DNA from: Coemansia sp. RSA 487 | Taxonomy: Eukaryota; Kickxellomycota; Kickxellomycetes; Kickxellales; Kickxellaceae | DNA: 64,000 bases | Direction of reading: 5' to 3' | NCBI GenBank assembly: GCA_027577595.1 | Contig: JANBRJ010000078.1 | Coordinates: 1-64,000 of the forward strand | Shown here: piece after piece, positions 39,857 to 51,208 of the stretch | Numbering within the stretch: position 1 is the first letter of the stretch | Layout of the letters: every line of letters starts with the position of its first letter | The notes under the pieces: generated by a model | Told to the model about the DNA's origin: nothing | What the model saw: only the letters and a program-made list of their open reading frames with translations | Database searches by the model: none | Made by a program: the position numbers and the translations under genes

Positions 39857-41380
39857 ATGACAGAAAGACACCCCCAGCCAGAGGAAATTGAAACTAGCAG
39901 CCATTTACTTGAGCCGCTAATGCAAAGCGTAGTCAACACCACGCATGGTTTGTTTCGTGGGACTCCAACACCACCTAGAGCAGCGGATATAAACCCCAAG
40001 GGAATGTCATTGAAAATAGCGAGCAAATACCGCGACGAATATTTGTCTTCGCGCAATCTTCCACAGGTAGTTGAACAGCCTATTGGCACTAAAAACGGCG
40101 TTAGCTCAACAACGCCGCTTTCTCTTACGAGGGTTTCAACACAAAAGCTTATTACTGCAGGAGATCAGTCCAAAGACAGCAGAAGCATTGCCATTGATGT
40201 AGCTAATGTGGACGAGGAGGTACAAAAGGTTCTAGAGGGGCTTTCTGGCAAGCAGACAAAAGTAAAAGCAAAGAAAGCAAAGAAACCAACACGGGAATTG
40301 GTTTTGGCAGCAGCAGAAAAAGGCGCGCAAGAAGCTAGCAACCTGTCTCCACCTCTTGGCCAACAGATCGTGCGAAAACGAGTATACGAGCCGGTAAAAC
40401 CCGAATGGCACGCGCCATGGAAGCTTATGCGCGTAATCAGCGGCCATATTGGCTGGGTGCGGTCGCTTGCGGTTGAGCCTGGGAACAAGTGGTTTGCTTC
40501 GGGATCGGTCGATAGAACAATAAAGATCTGGGATCTGGCATCAGGCACACTAAAGCTGACACTGACTGGACACATTTCGCCAGTTCGTGGACTGGCGGTC
40601 TCGTCTCGCCACCCGTATCTATTTTCGTGCGGCGAAGACAAGCAGGTCAAATGTTGGGATCTAGAAACCAACAAGGTGGTGCGGCAGTACCACGGGCATC
40701 TGTCAGGGGTCTATTCGCTTGCGCTCCATCCGGTGCTAGATGTTCTGGTCACTGCAGGTCGCGATTCGGTTGCGCGTGTCTGGGATATGCGTACAAAGAA
40801 GCAAGTACACGTTCTGGCAGGGCACAAGTCGACGATATCGTCAGTGCAGTGCCAGGAGGCCGATCCGCAAGTGATATCAGCGTCTATGGACTGGACTGTG
40901 AGGCTGTGGGACCTGGCGGCAGGAAAGTCGATGAACACACTGACACACCACAAGAAATCGGTACGTGCACTGGCGCTGCATCCGACAGAGTTTGGATTTG
41001 CCAGTGGCGGTGCCGACTGCATCAAGCAATGGAGATGTCCAAGGGGCGATTTTGTTCAGAATTTTGAGGGGCATAATTCGATTATAAACACCTTGTCTGC
41101 GAACAGCGACGGCGTTCTTTTCTCTGGGGGCGACAACGGTTCGATGCGGTTCTGGGATTGGAAGAGCGGACATTGCTTCCAAGAGGCAGATACCATTGTG
41201 CAGCCTGGATCGCTTGATAGCGAAGCCGGAATATTCTGCTCGACGTTTGATCGCACAGGGTTCCGCCTGCTTACTGGTGAAGCAGACAAAACTATCAAGA
41301 TCTGGAAGGAGGACGAAGAGGCAACCGAAGAGTCCTACCCGCTCGACTTTAGGCCCAGCCTAAGCCGCCGGCACCATTAG
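39857..41380 (+). CDS. PRP46: WD40 splicing factor Prp46/PRL1/PLRG1
   Basis: A 507-residue WD40 protein of the Prp19-related spliceosome complex, needed for activation of the spliceosome. The charged N-terminal 185 residues are followed by [20 protein letters not shown], a family hallmark, and seven WD repeats (from about residue 190 to 480). Repeats include [42 protein letters not shown] and [14 protein letters not shown]. The last repeat ([20 protein letters not shown]) matches the PLRG1 C-terminus. The ATG at 39857 gives [10 protein letters not shown]; the open frame further upstream starts without an ATG. The Fanzor transposon's right end is close upstream. Confidence 0.95.
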   Translation: MTERHPQPEEIETSSHLLEPLMQSVVNTTHGLFRGTPTPPRAADINPKGMSLKIASKYRDEYLSSRNLPQVVEQPIGTKNGVSSTTPLSLTRVSTQKLITAGDQSKDSRSIAIDVANVDEEVQKVLEGLSGKQTKVKAKKAKKPTRELVLAAAEKGAQEASNLSPPLGQQIVRKRVYEPVKPEWHAPWKLMRVISGHIGWVRSLAVEPGNKWFASGSVDRTIKIWDLASGTLKLTLTGHISPVRGLAVSSRHPYLFSCGEDKQVKCWDLETNKVVRQYHGHLSGVYSLALHPVLDVLVTAGRDSVARVWDMRTKKQVHVLAGHKSTISSVQCQEADPQVISASMDWTVRLWDLAAGKSMNTLTHHKKSVRALALHPTEFGFASGGADCIKQWRCPRGDFVQNFEGHNSIINTLSANSDGVLFSGGDNGSMRFWDWKSGHCFQEADTIVQPGSLDSEAGIFCSTFDRTGFRLLTGEADKTIKIWKEDEEATEESYPLDFRPSLSRRHH

Positions 41381-41464
41381 CAAATCTTCTGCTAGTGCAG
41401 GTTTATGACCAAATAAATACAGGGCTTCTCGTTTTAACGGTTGTTTTTGTAAAGAAAAAAAAGC

Positions 41465-43342
41465 TCAACATGACTTCAAGAAGGCTGCAGTCACATCTGG
41501 GCCTGCAATGAATGCTTGCTCTACTAGATACTTTTTACAGTGACCGCTCTGTGACTCAAAACCATTGAAACTGGCGCTTGGTACCCACTGCTTTGGTGCG
41601 GCCTGTAGCCTGGGCGCTGTTATATCGTCGCCCAAGTCAGGCAAAGACCTACCAGCGTCCTGTGCTGGCGTTTCGCCGATCGTTTTGAAGAGAGGCAGTG
41701 GGTGAGCAGGCACAGAGAACCGATGCTTGCGATCAGGGATGCACTGACCGCTTGCGTTGTTGCCCCAAACAAGCACATCGTGGCCATAGAGGGGGTACTT
41801 GCCTACCGAGTTCCCGGATCTGTCAAGGGAGGCATTGGATTGGTTGTCGCACACCACCACAATGTGGTCGCCCGATGCAGACATCGACCGGGTTCCCAGC
41901 GGCTGCTGCTTCTGGCTGGCCGGATCGTGCTCTTGTCTGCCTGAAAGCGCAGAGACAACGACAGGTGTCCCTTGCATGTGCGTCAAATTTCCATTTCCCA
42001 GCTGGCCATCGATGCCGCGCCCAAACGAGACCAGCTTTCTGTCTGAGCCCTCCCTGATCTGCACGTACGACGTTGCAGCGCTTGCAGCGATGCGCTCTGC
42101 GTGCGCGCTGTCCTTGTCGAAGATGCTGTTGGTCCAGAGTTTTCTCAGCGGTGTCAGTTGGCGCACGGTTGCGTTGTCTTTCGTATATGGTCCTATTGCC
42201 AACTGCCCAAAGTCGTTTGCTCCACAGCCGTAGATTTCGCCGCCTGTTGTTTGCAACAAAGTATGGCGACCGCCGCATACCGCAGACGAAAACCTGTGCT
42301 TGGACTGGATCCGCTTCAACACGAATGGCTTGACATCTGACGGCGTGTCAGCGGCACCATGCCCAAGCTGGTGCCGGTCGTTGCCATTGGCACCAAGAGA
42401 GCATGTGTACACATTTCCGCTGCTGGTCGTAGCAGCAAGGTGGTTCTCGCCAGCAGAGACTGATACCACATGTTCGCGCCACCCAAGACGGGGCTCAAAT
42501 TCAACGAATCCAGTCGGAGCACTGGTTGCAGCAGGCATATGGTCCGTCAGGCCATTGTCGCCACGAAGAATGCGCATCCTGCTCTTGCTATCTAGCACAG
42601 CAACATAAGCGTTGCTGGCAGCTATCTCGCGTATTGCAGAGTCCTGTAGTGTGCACACAGGCTTGTGGGGTAAGTTTCCGCCAACAAATCCAGTACCCCA
42701 TTGGTAGAGGTTGCCTTCAGTGTCCACTGCTGCTGCGTGCGTCTTTGAGAATGCAGCGCTACGAAGCAGCTTCCCCTCAAGTCCAGGAACCGCAGCCTTG
42801 TATCCAATGCCGCTGCTCGGATGCAGCGGATCAATAAGCCCATGCTCGTTGGATCCCGTCAAATACAAACCTGGGTTTATCCATGCCCAGTTCACTTGCT
42901 GCATTGATGTCATATTGGACTTTGGTACCATATCAGCACGCTTGCGGCGCTGGGAACGCGTCTGCTTTTCCCTCGCACTAATCTCGGCCTCGGCCAGCTT
43001 TTCCTTGTTGCCTGCCAGCGTCAGATAGTCCAACCATGGCACATACTTGTGGATGGTGGGCTTATACAAGCCGTACATGTAATACGCGAGACCTCCCGCA
43101 CAAAGCGCAATTGCTCCTCCGACATATGGAGATACCTCTGGGTCGACACCAATGTGGTGATACTCAGGCTCTTCTTCATCCTGTTTGTCCTTGGTATGGC
43201 TCTTGTTGTTTGTCGAAAACGTCCTTTTGCTAATGATAGCAGCAGCAGCAGCAGCAGCAGAATATGGCAGACGTTGCCTTTCTCCTCTTATGGCCGCTAA
43301 TGCACCAGTCCACGCTGTTTTTCGTATAAATCGTTTCTGCAT
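41465..43342 (-). CDS. FMP25: mitochondrial RCC1-repeat protein, Fmp25
   Basis: A 625-residue protein. A basic N-terminus with a poly-Ala run (residues 28-35) looks like a mitochondrial signal. One membrane helix, YVGGAIALCAGGLAYYMYG, lies near residues 73-92. RCC1-type repeats follow, for example NLYQWGTGFVGG, GEIYGCGANDFGQLAIGPY, LVSFGRGIDGQLGNG and DVLVWGNNASGQC. Yeast Fmp25 has the same layout and is needed for assembly of the cytochrome bc1 complex in the inner membrane. The poly-Ala run is coded by a GCA/GCT repeat. It is convergent with PRP46, 84 bases apart. Confidence 0.85.
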   Translation of the reverse strand: MQKRFIRKTAWTGALAAIRGERQRLPYSAAAAAAAIISKRTFSTNNKSHTKDKQDEEEPEYHHIGVDPEVSPYVGGAIALCAGGLAYYMYGLYKPTIHKYVPWLDYLTLAGNKEKLAEAEISAREKQTRSQRRKRADMVPKSNMTSMQQVNWAWINPGLYLTGSNEHGLIDPLHPSSGIGYKAAVPGLEGKLLRSAAFSKTHAAAVDTEGNLYQWGTGFVGGNLPHKPVCTLQDSAIREIAASNAYVAVLDSKSRMRILRGDNGLTDHMPAATSAPTGFVEFEPRLGWREHVVSVSAGENHLAATTSSGNVYTCSLGANGNDRHQLGHGAADTPSDVKPFVLKRIQSKHRFSSAVCGGRHTLLQTTGGEIYGCGANDFGQLAIGPYTKDNATVRQLTPLRKLWTNSIFDKDSAHAERIAASAATSYVQIREGSDRKLVSFGRGIDGQLGNGNLTHMQGTPVVVSALSGRQEHDPASQKQQPLGTRSMSASGDHIVVVCDNQSNASLDRSGNSVGKYPLYGHDVLVWGNNASGQCIPDRKHRFSVPAHPLPLFKTIGETPAQDAGRSLPDLGDDITAPRLQAAPKQWVPSASFNGFESQSGHCKKYLVEQAFIAGPDVTAAFLKSC

Positions 43343-43601
43343 TTACCTATACGATTTATTTTGCAAAAAAATCAAAAATAAACCAAATCTCAAAAAGGGG
43401 AAAACACGATGTTTCCAAATAAAAAACTTTACAAACAAAATACAGTCAAAGCAATTCAACTTTTCTGATTTCGTTCTCTTTTCTTTTTTTTTCTCATTTG
43501 AAACTTTATGCATTTAGCCTCCTCTCTCGCCTGCCCAAGCCAACTTTATTTAACATTCGGTTTCCATATTTTCAAACTTTATCTTACAGCTGGGCCATTG
43601 A

Positions 43602-46600
43602 ATGCGCGATCCCGTGTACACGTATTGCCGCGAGGCACTACCGCCTAGTACCGTTGACAAGGCGGTGAGCCTGAGCTTTACGCGGCCAGGCGCCAGCAAT
43701 CTTGCGCTGGCCCGAGGAAATGTGCTGGAGCTGTACGAGGTTGAGCTGGTTATGAAGGAGGCAAGCGGTGGCGATGGCGAAGTCCTAACCGACGACTATC
43801 TCTACAGCAACCCTAATTCTGAGGAGGTAAGTATTGGCGAGAACAATGTGTGCATTCCGATGGCTAGCTCTCCTCCCCATGTAGCTACTGGTGCTAATTT
43901 ACTTGTGCAAAGAGTCATTTTTTGCTATCTTGACTGGCTGCTGATAGTTTGATCTTCCGATGATCACAGACGACGCACACGCGCGCAGCGAGAACGGGAG
44001 ACGAGCGCAGACAAAGCAACCACGCCTTCATTTAATAAACCGCTGGAGCCTGCACGGCCGGATCATGGACATACAAGCTGTAAGCTGCAACAAAAGCAGA
44101 AAGGGAGCAGATCGACTGCTTCTTTCCTTCACCGAAGCAAAGATGTCGCTTGTGGCGTTTGATGTAGGCACGCAGTCGCTTGTTACCGAATCCATTCATT
44201 ACTATGAGCACGAGCACCTAATGCAAAAGTCCTTTGACGCAAACCAGGCGTGCGTGCTTCGCTTGGATCCCGAAGGCCGCTGTGTGGCCATGCGCATCTA
44301 TGGTGACCAGGTCGCCATCCTGCCGCTGGTTGCATCAAACGACCCCATCAGCGCAGACGGCGCAAAGCCCTACGCATCCAGCTTTGTGGTCGACCTGCAG
44401 GTCGAGGATGTCGATGTGCGCAACATTCACGATTTTGTATTCCTCAAGGGATATCTCGAACCCACGCTTGCCATTCTGCACGAGCAGGATCCTACCTGGC
44501 CCGGCTTGCTCGAATCAGAGCACGACACCAGCTCGCTTACAGTCGTCTCGCTCGATCTGTCCAGCCAGTCGGTGTCTGTATTGAATTCAGCAAGCAGACT
44601 CCCCAGCGACAGCCAAACCCTGGCTCCAATCCCAGAGCCAATCGGCGGAGTGCTTGTTTTTGCGACAAACTCCATATCACATGTCGTCAATGGTGCAATA
44701 TCGTGCTTGTGTACTTTGAACAAGGCAGCAGTCCGTGGAATAGGCGTGCAGATGAGCAACTACATCGATCCAGAGTCCGAATATCTGGGGCTTGTTCTCA
44801 GCCCGCGCGCGTCCACGTGTGTACTTATAAGCCCAAATACCCTGACGATGTGGACCCAGCACGGAAGTGTTTTTCTGCTGCAGCTTGTCGGCGACGGCAG
44901 GCTCGTGAAGCGCATCCGGATCCAGCAAATCGCTGGCCCTAATGTTTCCAGTGGCATTAAATCCCCAATTGCAGATTCATTTGACGACTTTAGCCTGCTT
45001 CCATCATGCTCGACCGAGCTAAGGCCGGTAGCCAACGACGAGAGCGAGTTTTCGTCAGGCGTGTCGCTTTTCTTTGTCGGTGGAAGATCTGGGCGCTCTC
45101 TGCTTTTGGGGATCGAGCGGAGTGGCCAGTCAGCACCAAACATTGATGAGGCACAAAAGAACACACATCATACTGACGATAGCATGGATATTGATGCAGA
45201 GCTGTATGGCACTGCGTCTTCAGTGCAATCGAACCACCGACAGCGCGACAGTGCCTCAGGCAGGGATGGTAAAGACGGACACAGTACGCAGGGGCTTGCA
45301 TCTACAAAGTGGACTGACGAGTACCGTATATCTGTTCACGATGAGCTGCTTGGAACGGGACCCATTGTCAGCATGGAGATGGGCCATGCAATGGCAGCAA
45401 CAAATATATCTGCATCCCCAAGCGATGAGGACCTGGAGCTAGTTACGTGCACCGGAAACGAGTGGCGGGGGTGCCTGCGAGTGCAGCAGCGACATATCCG
45501 CCCGGACACTGTTGCTTCGTTTGAGCTTCCCGGTCCGCCAGTGCGCAAAGTGTGGACCGTTCGCTGCCTAAAGGAGTACAACATTGGCGGAGTTATGCAA
45601 GCAACAGACAGCGGCTCACTGGCGGATCTCAATGACACGTTCATGGTTATATCTCGAGATGACAGCTCGGCAGTTTTTGCAGCTGGAGATGAACTTTGCG
45701 AGATGGAGCGCACTGGCTTTTACACCTCAGGACCAACAATCGAGGTTGGCGAGATCTTCGACAACGCACGAGCCGTGCAAGTCTACGCAAGCGGCTTGCG
45801 GTTGCTTAACTCTTCTGGACGTGAGATGCAGTCGATCGCGTTTGATGGAGACCAAATGGTTGTTTCGGCAGAGATTTCGGACCCCTATGTTTTGCTGAGG
45901 ATGGAAAATGGACTGTTTTTGTTCTACGAGGCCAAAAGAGACACTGGCAAACTCGAAGAAGCGACTGTTCCACAGCCACTCAGACATGGACACGTTGCGT
46001 ATGCATCGTTTTTCCGAGACAAGCACCGCGTGCTGGTAAGTAACAAAGATTGGGCCGAGCGCAACAAAGATATGCTCGATGAGCAAGCTATGGCAAAGGG
46101 AGGTAACACCGCCGCTGACGAGGACTTTGACAGCCTTTACGCCGATGCTTCGGCAGCAAGGCGCCGCAAGCGAATGCATGGACGTAGTACCGCAAAACGC
46201 CGTGCCAAGCGCAAGCGCGGCGGCGATATATTTGATGAGCTGTATGAAGAAGATGACGACGACGAGTTTGGCGGTAAGAACCAGGATACCAGAATGCAGC
46301 GCCGCAACAAATCAGGCGAGAGGGGGGGTGATAGGGCAGATGATGGCAATGAGAAGATCGCTCGCATCGACAGAGAAGAAGAAATCACTCAGGAAGCTAG
46401 AGGCGAAGATCCAAGGTATTTGCTTGTGCTGTTTACAAATGGTAACCTCAGCATCTTTCGGCTGCCACATTTTGACCTTTTATGGACGACCCCTAGATTC
46501 AACTATCTTTTGGAGGTGCTATCTTCTGTTTTACCTTCAGCGGATACGCCCGGCCGTCTGTCCTCGATACAGGCAAATAATCAACTGGGCGATGACGGCA

Positions 46601-49368
46601 GCAGCAGCAGCGGCAGCGGCAGCAGTAGCAGTAGCGATAGTGAGAGCGATGGAGAGGATTTGAAAGCGAGCGGTCCTGCCATTGGCCGCCATCGCTCTGG
46701 ACCTGGCGGATCTGCAGGAACACACGGCAAAAGCGGGAGGGAACCAGCAAATGGATCGAGTGGAAGACAAGCAGCCGGAATGCATAGCCATTCAAAGCGC
46801 ATTGACCAGTTCCAACTGGTACAGCTGGGTGGCAGCACAATTACAAATCTGCATCTTGTAACTCTGACTGCAGTTGGCGAAATCGCTGTGTATAGGGCAT
46901 TCGAGTTTTGCCCCAAGGAATATATTAACAAGCTGGCCATCAGAGAGAGCAGTGGCAGCGATGCGATAACCAAACAACCAGCTACCACGCTTTCTGACGA
47001 TGCAATCTTAGCCTTGCGTTTTACTCGCGTGCAGCATGATGTTCTTGCATACGAGCCTGACTATGAGCGCAAAGTGCAACAGGTTCAGGCAAAGCAAAAA
47101 GATGCGTATTTCGCGTGGGAGGCGCTAAATGAGTCCAAACTTGCCGAGCGCATTCAAGAAGAAAAGCTTGTTCGAGAGCGCGCCAGGATCAACCAGCAAC
47201 ACGAGGATCCAGCAGTCATTGTCGACTGGGATGAAGATTCTGAGAACGAGCAGCAGGATGATAATGCCCATCGCATCGGCAGCAGCAGCAGCAGCAACTC
47301 GGCTATGGGCGTGGATAGCCATGAGAATCGCACAACTGAGAGCAGTCTGGAAATGGTGACATCGTTTGCTGAGCAGCCAGTCGTCGATGATTTGTACGCT
47401 GACCCCGGTTTTGGACTAACGAGTGCGGGCAGCACAATAAACCCTGTCGCGGTAGATCCAGCTGCAGCGACAACTACCACAGATGAAAATGAAACAGAGC
47501 AAGCAAACTCTGGCGAGTATGAAACACAAGAAGGCGGAGCCAGTGGCAGCAATCTAGACCAGGCCCCCAATCCATCTGCTCCTCTTGCGTGGACGCGCAA
47601 GCTTGTTGCGCTAGACAACGTTGGCGGATATCCAGCGGTTTTTATCTCTGGGCTCCGTCCTGTGCTTGTCGTTGTTGGCACAAAGCGCTATGCCCGCGTG
47701 CATCCATTGCGTGCGCTGACTAGGCTTCCGAAGACTCTTCTGCCCGAAAATGCGCCTAAAGACTTTGATGCCAAAGCTAGTGGGCTTCTAACATCGTTCA
47801 GGCCAATAGTTGGGCTTGCGCGCTTCCATAGCTCATCGTGCCAGCATGGATTTGTGGCACTCACGCAGGCAGGGGCGCTTGCCATTTCAATGCTACCGAC
47901 GTCTGTGCGGGCAGCGCGTGGAGGCATCGAGTATGATGCACCATGGCCAGTGCGCTGCATTCCCGTCGGCACCGCCCATCCTGGCATCAGCACACTTGGT
48001 GGAGTCGCCTTCCACCCAACGTCAGGCAGCTACGCTGCAATCTCAACGACCATGGTGCCGTTCTTTATCAAGGAGCCATACGTTGAGATCGCTGCAAGGC
48101 ATGCCAAGGAGCTGGAAGAGGAGAGTCTGCTAGCTGCTGGCAAGGATCCGTCGGCTTTTCAGAGCCAGCTGGACAGCCAGCAGCTGATTCCAGAACACAG
48201 CCGCAATGATCTGCACACAACGTCCGCACCGCCACTGGTGCCTCATTTCTACATGGACCTACTTAGCCCTGTGACATGGGAAACGGTGGACTCTTTCGAG
48301 TTTGGCGAGAACGAGCACATTGTAGAGATGCGTACACTTGTTCTTGAGTCATCGCAGGCCCTGAGCGGCAGCAAGCCGTTCCTATGCGTTGCTACAGGCT
48401 TTGTCCTAGGCGAGGACGTTTCTTCTCGTGGCAGGGTCTACATATTCGATATCATCGACGTTATTCCCCTGCCTGGACGGCCGCAGACCAACCGCAAGCT
48501 AAAGCTGCTGCTGAAGGAAGAGATGCGTGGCACAATCAGCGCACTGGGCGAGCTTCGGGGAAATCTGGTTATTTCAGTTGGATCCAAGATATTTGTGCGG
48601 TCATTCTCCAACAACGATTCCCTTATCAGCATTGCCTTCATGGACTGTCAGAGCTGGGTCAGATCGTTAACGGGCTTCAAAAACTATCTACTAATTGGCG
48701 ATCTGATCAACAGCATATGGTTTGCTGGGTTCCAAGAGGATGGTCCCACCAAAGTACAAGTCATTGGGCGCGACTATCACAACAGACTCCCTGTCGAATA
48801 CACTGATCTGGTTGTGCGCGGCCAACAAATGCAAATCCTGGCCGCTGACTCTCATGGCAACATGCACTTTTTCCAGTATGCGCCACGCGATGTGCACTCA
48901 TCCAGCGGGCTAAAGCTGATGCGGCGCGGCGAATACAATCTGAGATCGCGCATAACCGGTGTCAAGCGCTTGGTGGTGCCAAGCACGGCTGCAGAGACTG
49001 TCGGCGAAAACGCAGTTACCCCTTTGCAGCAGCAGGTGTGCATGGTTGCGACTGAGGCTGGGTCCGTTTATGCGGTGACGATAATACCTGAGAAGATGTT
49101 CAAGCGACTGCACCGGATCAACACGCAGCTAGTGCATGGAATCCCACCGCTTGCTGGGCTGAACCCCAGGGAATATCGCTCGGTGCCGCTGAACCAGCGC
49201 CAGCACCAAGCACCGCGGCGTACAGTGCTGGACGGCGACCTACTTGTTCCATTCTATGCTCATGGGCCAATCTCGCGCCAGCGCGAGGCTGCACAGCGCG
49301 ACGGCACCAGCGCAGACCGGGTTTTGCGAGACATTGTTGATGCAGAGCTAAAGTTTGCGTTTTTCTAG
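43602..49368 (+). CDS. CFT1: cleavage and polyadenylation factor subunit Cft1/CPSF160
   Basis: Two exons, 43602-43826 and 43948-49368, give 1881 residues. The intron has GTAAGT at 43827 and ends TAG at 43947, which joins NSEE to FDLPMITDD in frame. Cft1/CPSF160 scaffolds recognition of the poly(A) signal in the nuclear cleavage and polyadenylation complex. The start (DPVYTYCREALPPSTVDKAV) and SLHGRIMDIQAV match the N-terminal beta-propeller. The C-terminal CPSF_A region includes ISVGSKIFVRSF, SWVRSLTGFKNYLLIGDLIN and HGNMHFFQYAPRD. It is about 440 residues longer than human CPSF160. The extra length lies in low-complexity inserts: basic/acidic near 45-46.4 kb, poly-Ser/Gly at 46.6 kb, and acidic at 47.2-47.5 kb. 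Confidence 0.93.
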
Positions 49369-49551
49369 CATGTGCTACCATCACATGGACACAAGTGGCC
49401 TTCCCCATAGTAATTTGCTCGTTGATGTGACGTAAATTAGTTTTTCTTCTTCGCTTTAGTTGTGCAATTTTTTAATTGAAGTAAAGTCACGCCCTTTTTG
49501 TACAAATTTTTCTACCCCCTTTCGATTGAACCATTATACCTTGAGCTAGAA

Positions 49552-50877
49552 ATGAGCAACGTTGGCGGTCAACGCACCCCTGCTGATACTACAAGTAGAC
49601 AGCACCAGGATGGCAAGGACGGGCTTTCGCTGCTCCAACGGCGGGCCATTGCTGCCTCTGAGCATGCACACAGAATACGTCACTCGTCGCCCATGTACCA
49701 TGAGTCAAACGACCCGACGCTAGAGTTCTTTTACCATCCACGCACACTGTCCGTTCTGACCATACTTCTTGCGGGCTTCCTTTATGTCGCGCTCTACGTC
49801 GACCCATCAAACGACATGTTAAACACAAAATGGGGGCTTGTTGCGCTGTGTTCGGTGTTTGTGGTTGTTTCGGTAGTCCTCTTTAGAGACGGCCCATTCA
49901 TTCGGCCGCACCCAGCCTTCTGGCGTGGGGTCCTCGGGCTGAACGTCTTGTATGAAATGTTTCTGGTGTTTCTTCTGTTCCAGAGCAAGCAGACGGGGCG
50001 CCAAATAATGACGTTCTTTGACCCTACTCTGGGAGTGGTGCTTCCAGAGCGCTCGTATGGTGACAAGTGTGAGCTGACCTGGGCCAACGTGAGCGAGGGC
50101 ATCGACATATTTGTCTTGGCGCACTCACTTGGTTGGTTTTGCAAGGCACTTATTATTCGCAATCACACAATGTGTTGGATTTTGTCAATTACCTTTGAGC
50201 TGTCAGAGTATTCGCTTGCGCACCACCTTCCAAACTTTAACGAGTGCTGGTGGGACCACTGGCTTCTCGATGTGCTAATCTGTAACTGGCTTGGCATCTA
50301 CATTGGGATGAAGTGGTGCGAGTATTTCAAAATGAAGACGTACACATGGCATGGGATCCGGGAGATCCCGTCCATCAAAGGAAAGATCAGCCGGGCCGGC
50401 GCGCAATTTACCCCGCATAGCTGGACGGTATATGAGTGGGCTCCGACACGTCGCTTCAAGAGCTTTGCCGGGTTTGTTCTGTTTGCAGTGCTCATTATGC
50501 TTGCCGAGCTGAATGTGTTCTATCTCAAGTCTCTTTTGTGGATCCCGCCAGAGCACCCGCTTGTTATCTCACGGCTGTCGCTGCTCTTTCTGTTTGCCCT
50601 GCCCAGCGCACGCGAGTATTATGAATACTACTCGAATCCGCACTGCAAGCGCATGGGTGCACACTGTTGGATGCTTATTGCTACACTGATCACAGAGCTG
50701 TTGATCATCGTCAAATTTGCGCGAGGGGAGTTTTCTGAGCCGTTCCCGACGCCAGTCATCGTGTTCTGGTCGCTTGTGGCGAGCGCAGTTGCTGGGTTCT
50801 CGCTGTGGCGGTTTGTGGTTATTCCCAAGCTGCAGAAACAGTCATTTGATCAAAACGGCCGTGCAAAGGTGGAATAA
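49552..50877 (+). CDS. phosphatidylserine synthase, base-exchange type (PSS1/PSS2)
   Basis: A 441-residue polytopic membrane protein of the PSS family. These enzymes swap the head group of phosphatidylcholine or phosphatidylethanolamine for serine, in the ER and mitochondria-associated membranes. Family hallmarks: a first helix after EFFYHPRTLSVLTILLAG, then FRDGPFIRPHPAFWR, the active-site block HHLPNFNECWWDHWLLDVL and CNWLGIYIGM with MKTYTWHGI, and several further helices. Dikarya make PS from CDP-diacylglycerol with the unrelated Cho1, so a base-exchange enzyme marks a different lipid route or an early-diverging lineage. The ATG at 49552 (MSNVGGQRTP) is the first in frame. Confidence 0.93.
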   Translation: MSNVGGQRTPADTTSRQHQDGKDGLSLLQRRAIAASEHAHRIRHSSPMYHESNDPTLEFFYHPRTLSVLTILLAGFLYVALYVDPSNDMLNTKWGLVALCSVFVVVSVVLFRDGPFIRPHPAFWRGVLGLNVLYEMFLVFLLFQSKQTGRQIMTFFDPTLGVVLPERSYGDKCELTWANVSEGIDIFVLAHSLGWFCKALIIRNHTMCWILSITFELSEYSLAHHLPNFNECWWDHWLLDVLICNWLGIYIGMKWCEYFKMKTYTWHGIREIPSIKGKISRAGAQFTPHSWTVYEWAPTRRFKSFAGFVLFAVLIMLAELNVFYLKSLLWIPPEHPLVISRLSLLFLFALPSAREYYEYYSNPHCKRMGAHCWMLIATLITELLIIVKFARGEFSEPFPTPVIVFWSLVASAVAGFSLWRFVVIPKLQKQSFDQNGRAKVE

Positions 50878-51208
50878 AATAACAACATCCAGCTCGAAAC
50901 AGTGCCAGAACTCCAATTGTCTGTTTTGTAGTCTACATATTGAGCTGGATCATTCAAATTAAATAATGGTTTTGGACTTTTTTTTTCTGTCTTGCGCATA
51001 CAAAGAGCACAAACTGCCGTGTCACCAGATTGCTAGGCTCCAAGCGCTGATATTGCTGTTGATATGCCAAATCAAGGTTTTGCGTGCAAGCGATAATTAC
51101 AACAACTGCAGAAACCGTGAGAATGTAGGTCTTGTCTCTTTCCTTTAAAGTTGGTTTTTTTTTTCATTATAGTAATATTTATATTTTGAAAACGTTCACC
51201 GCTAAACC
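50878..51208. other. intergenic region
   Basis: A 330-base AT-rich spacer between two plus-strand genes, with T-runs around 50978 and 51155. Nothing else was recognised. Confidence 0.5.
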
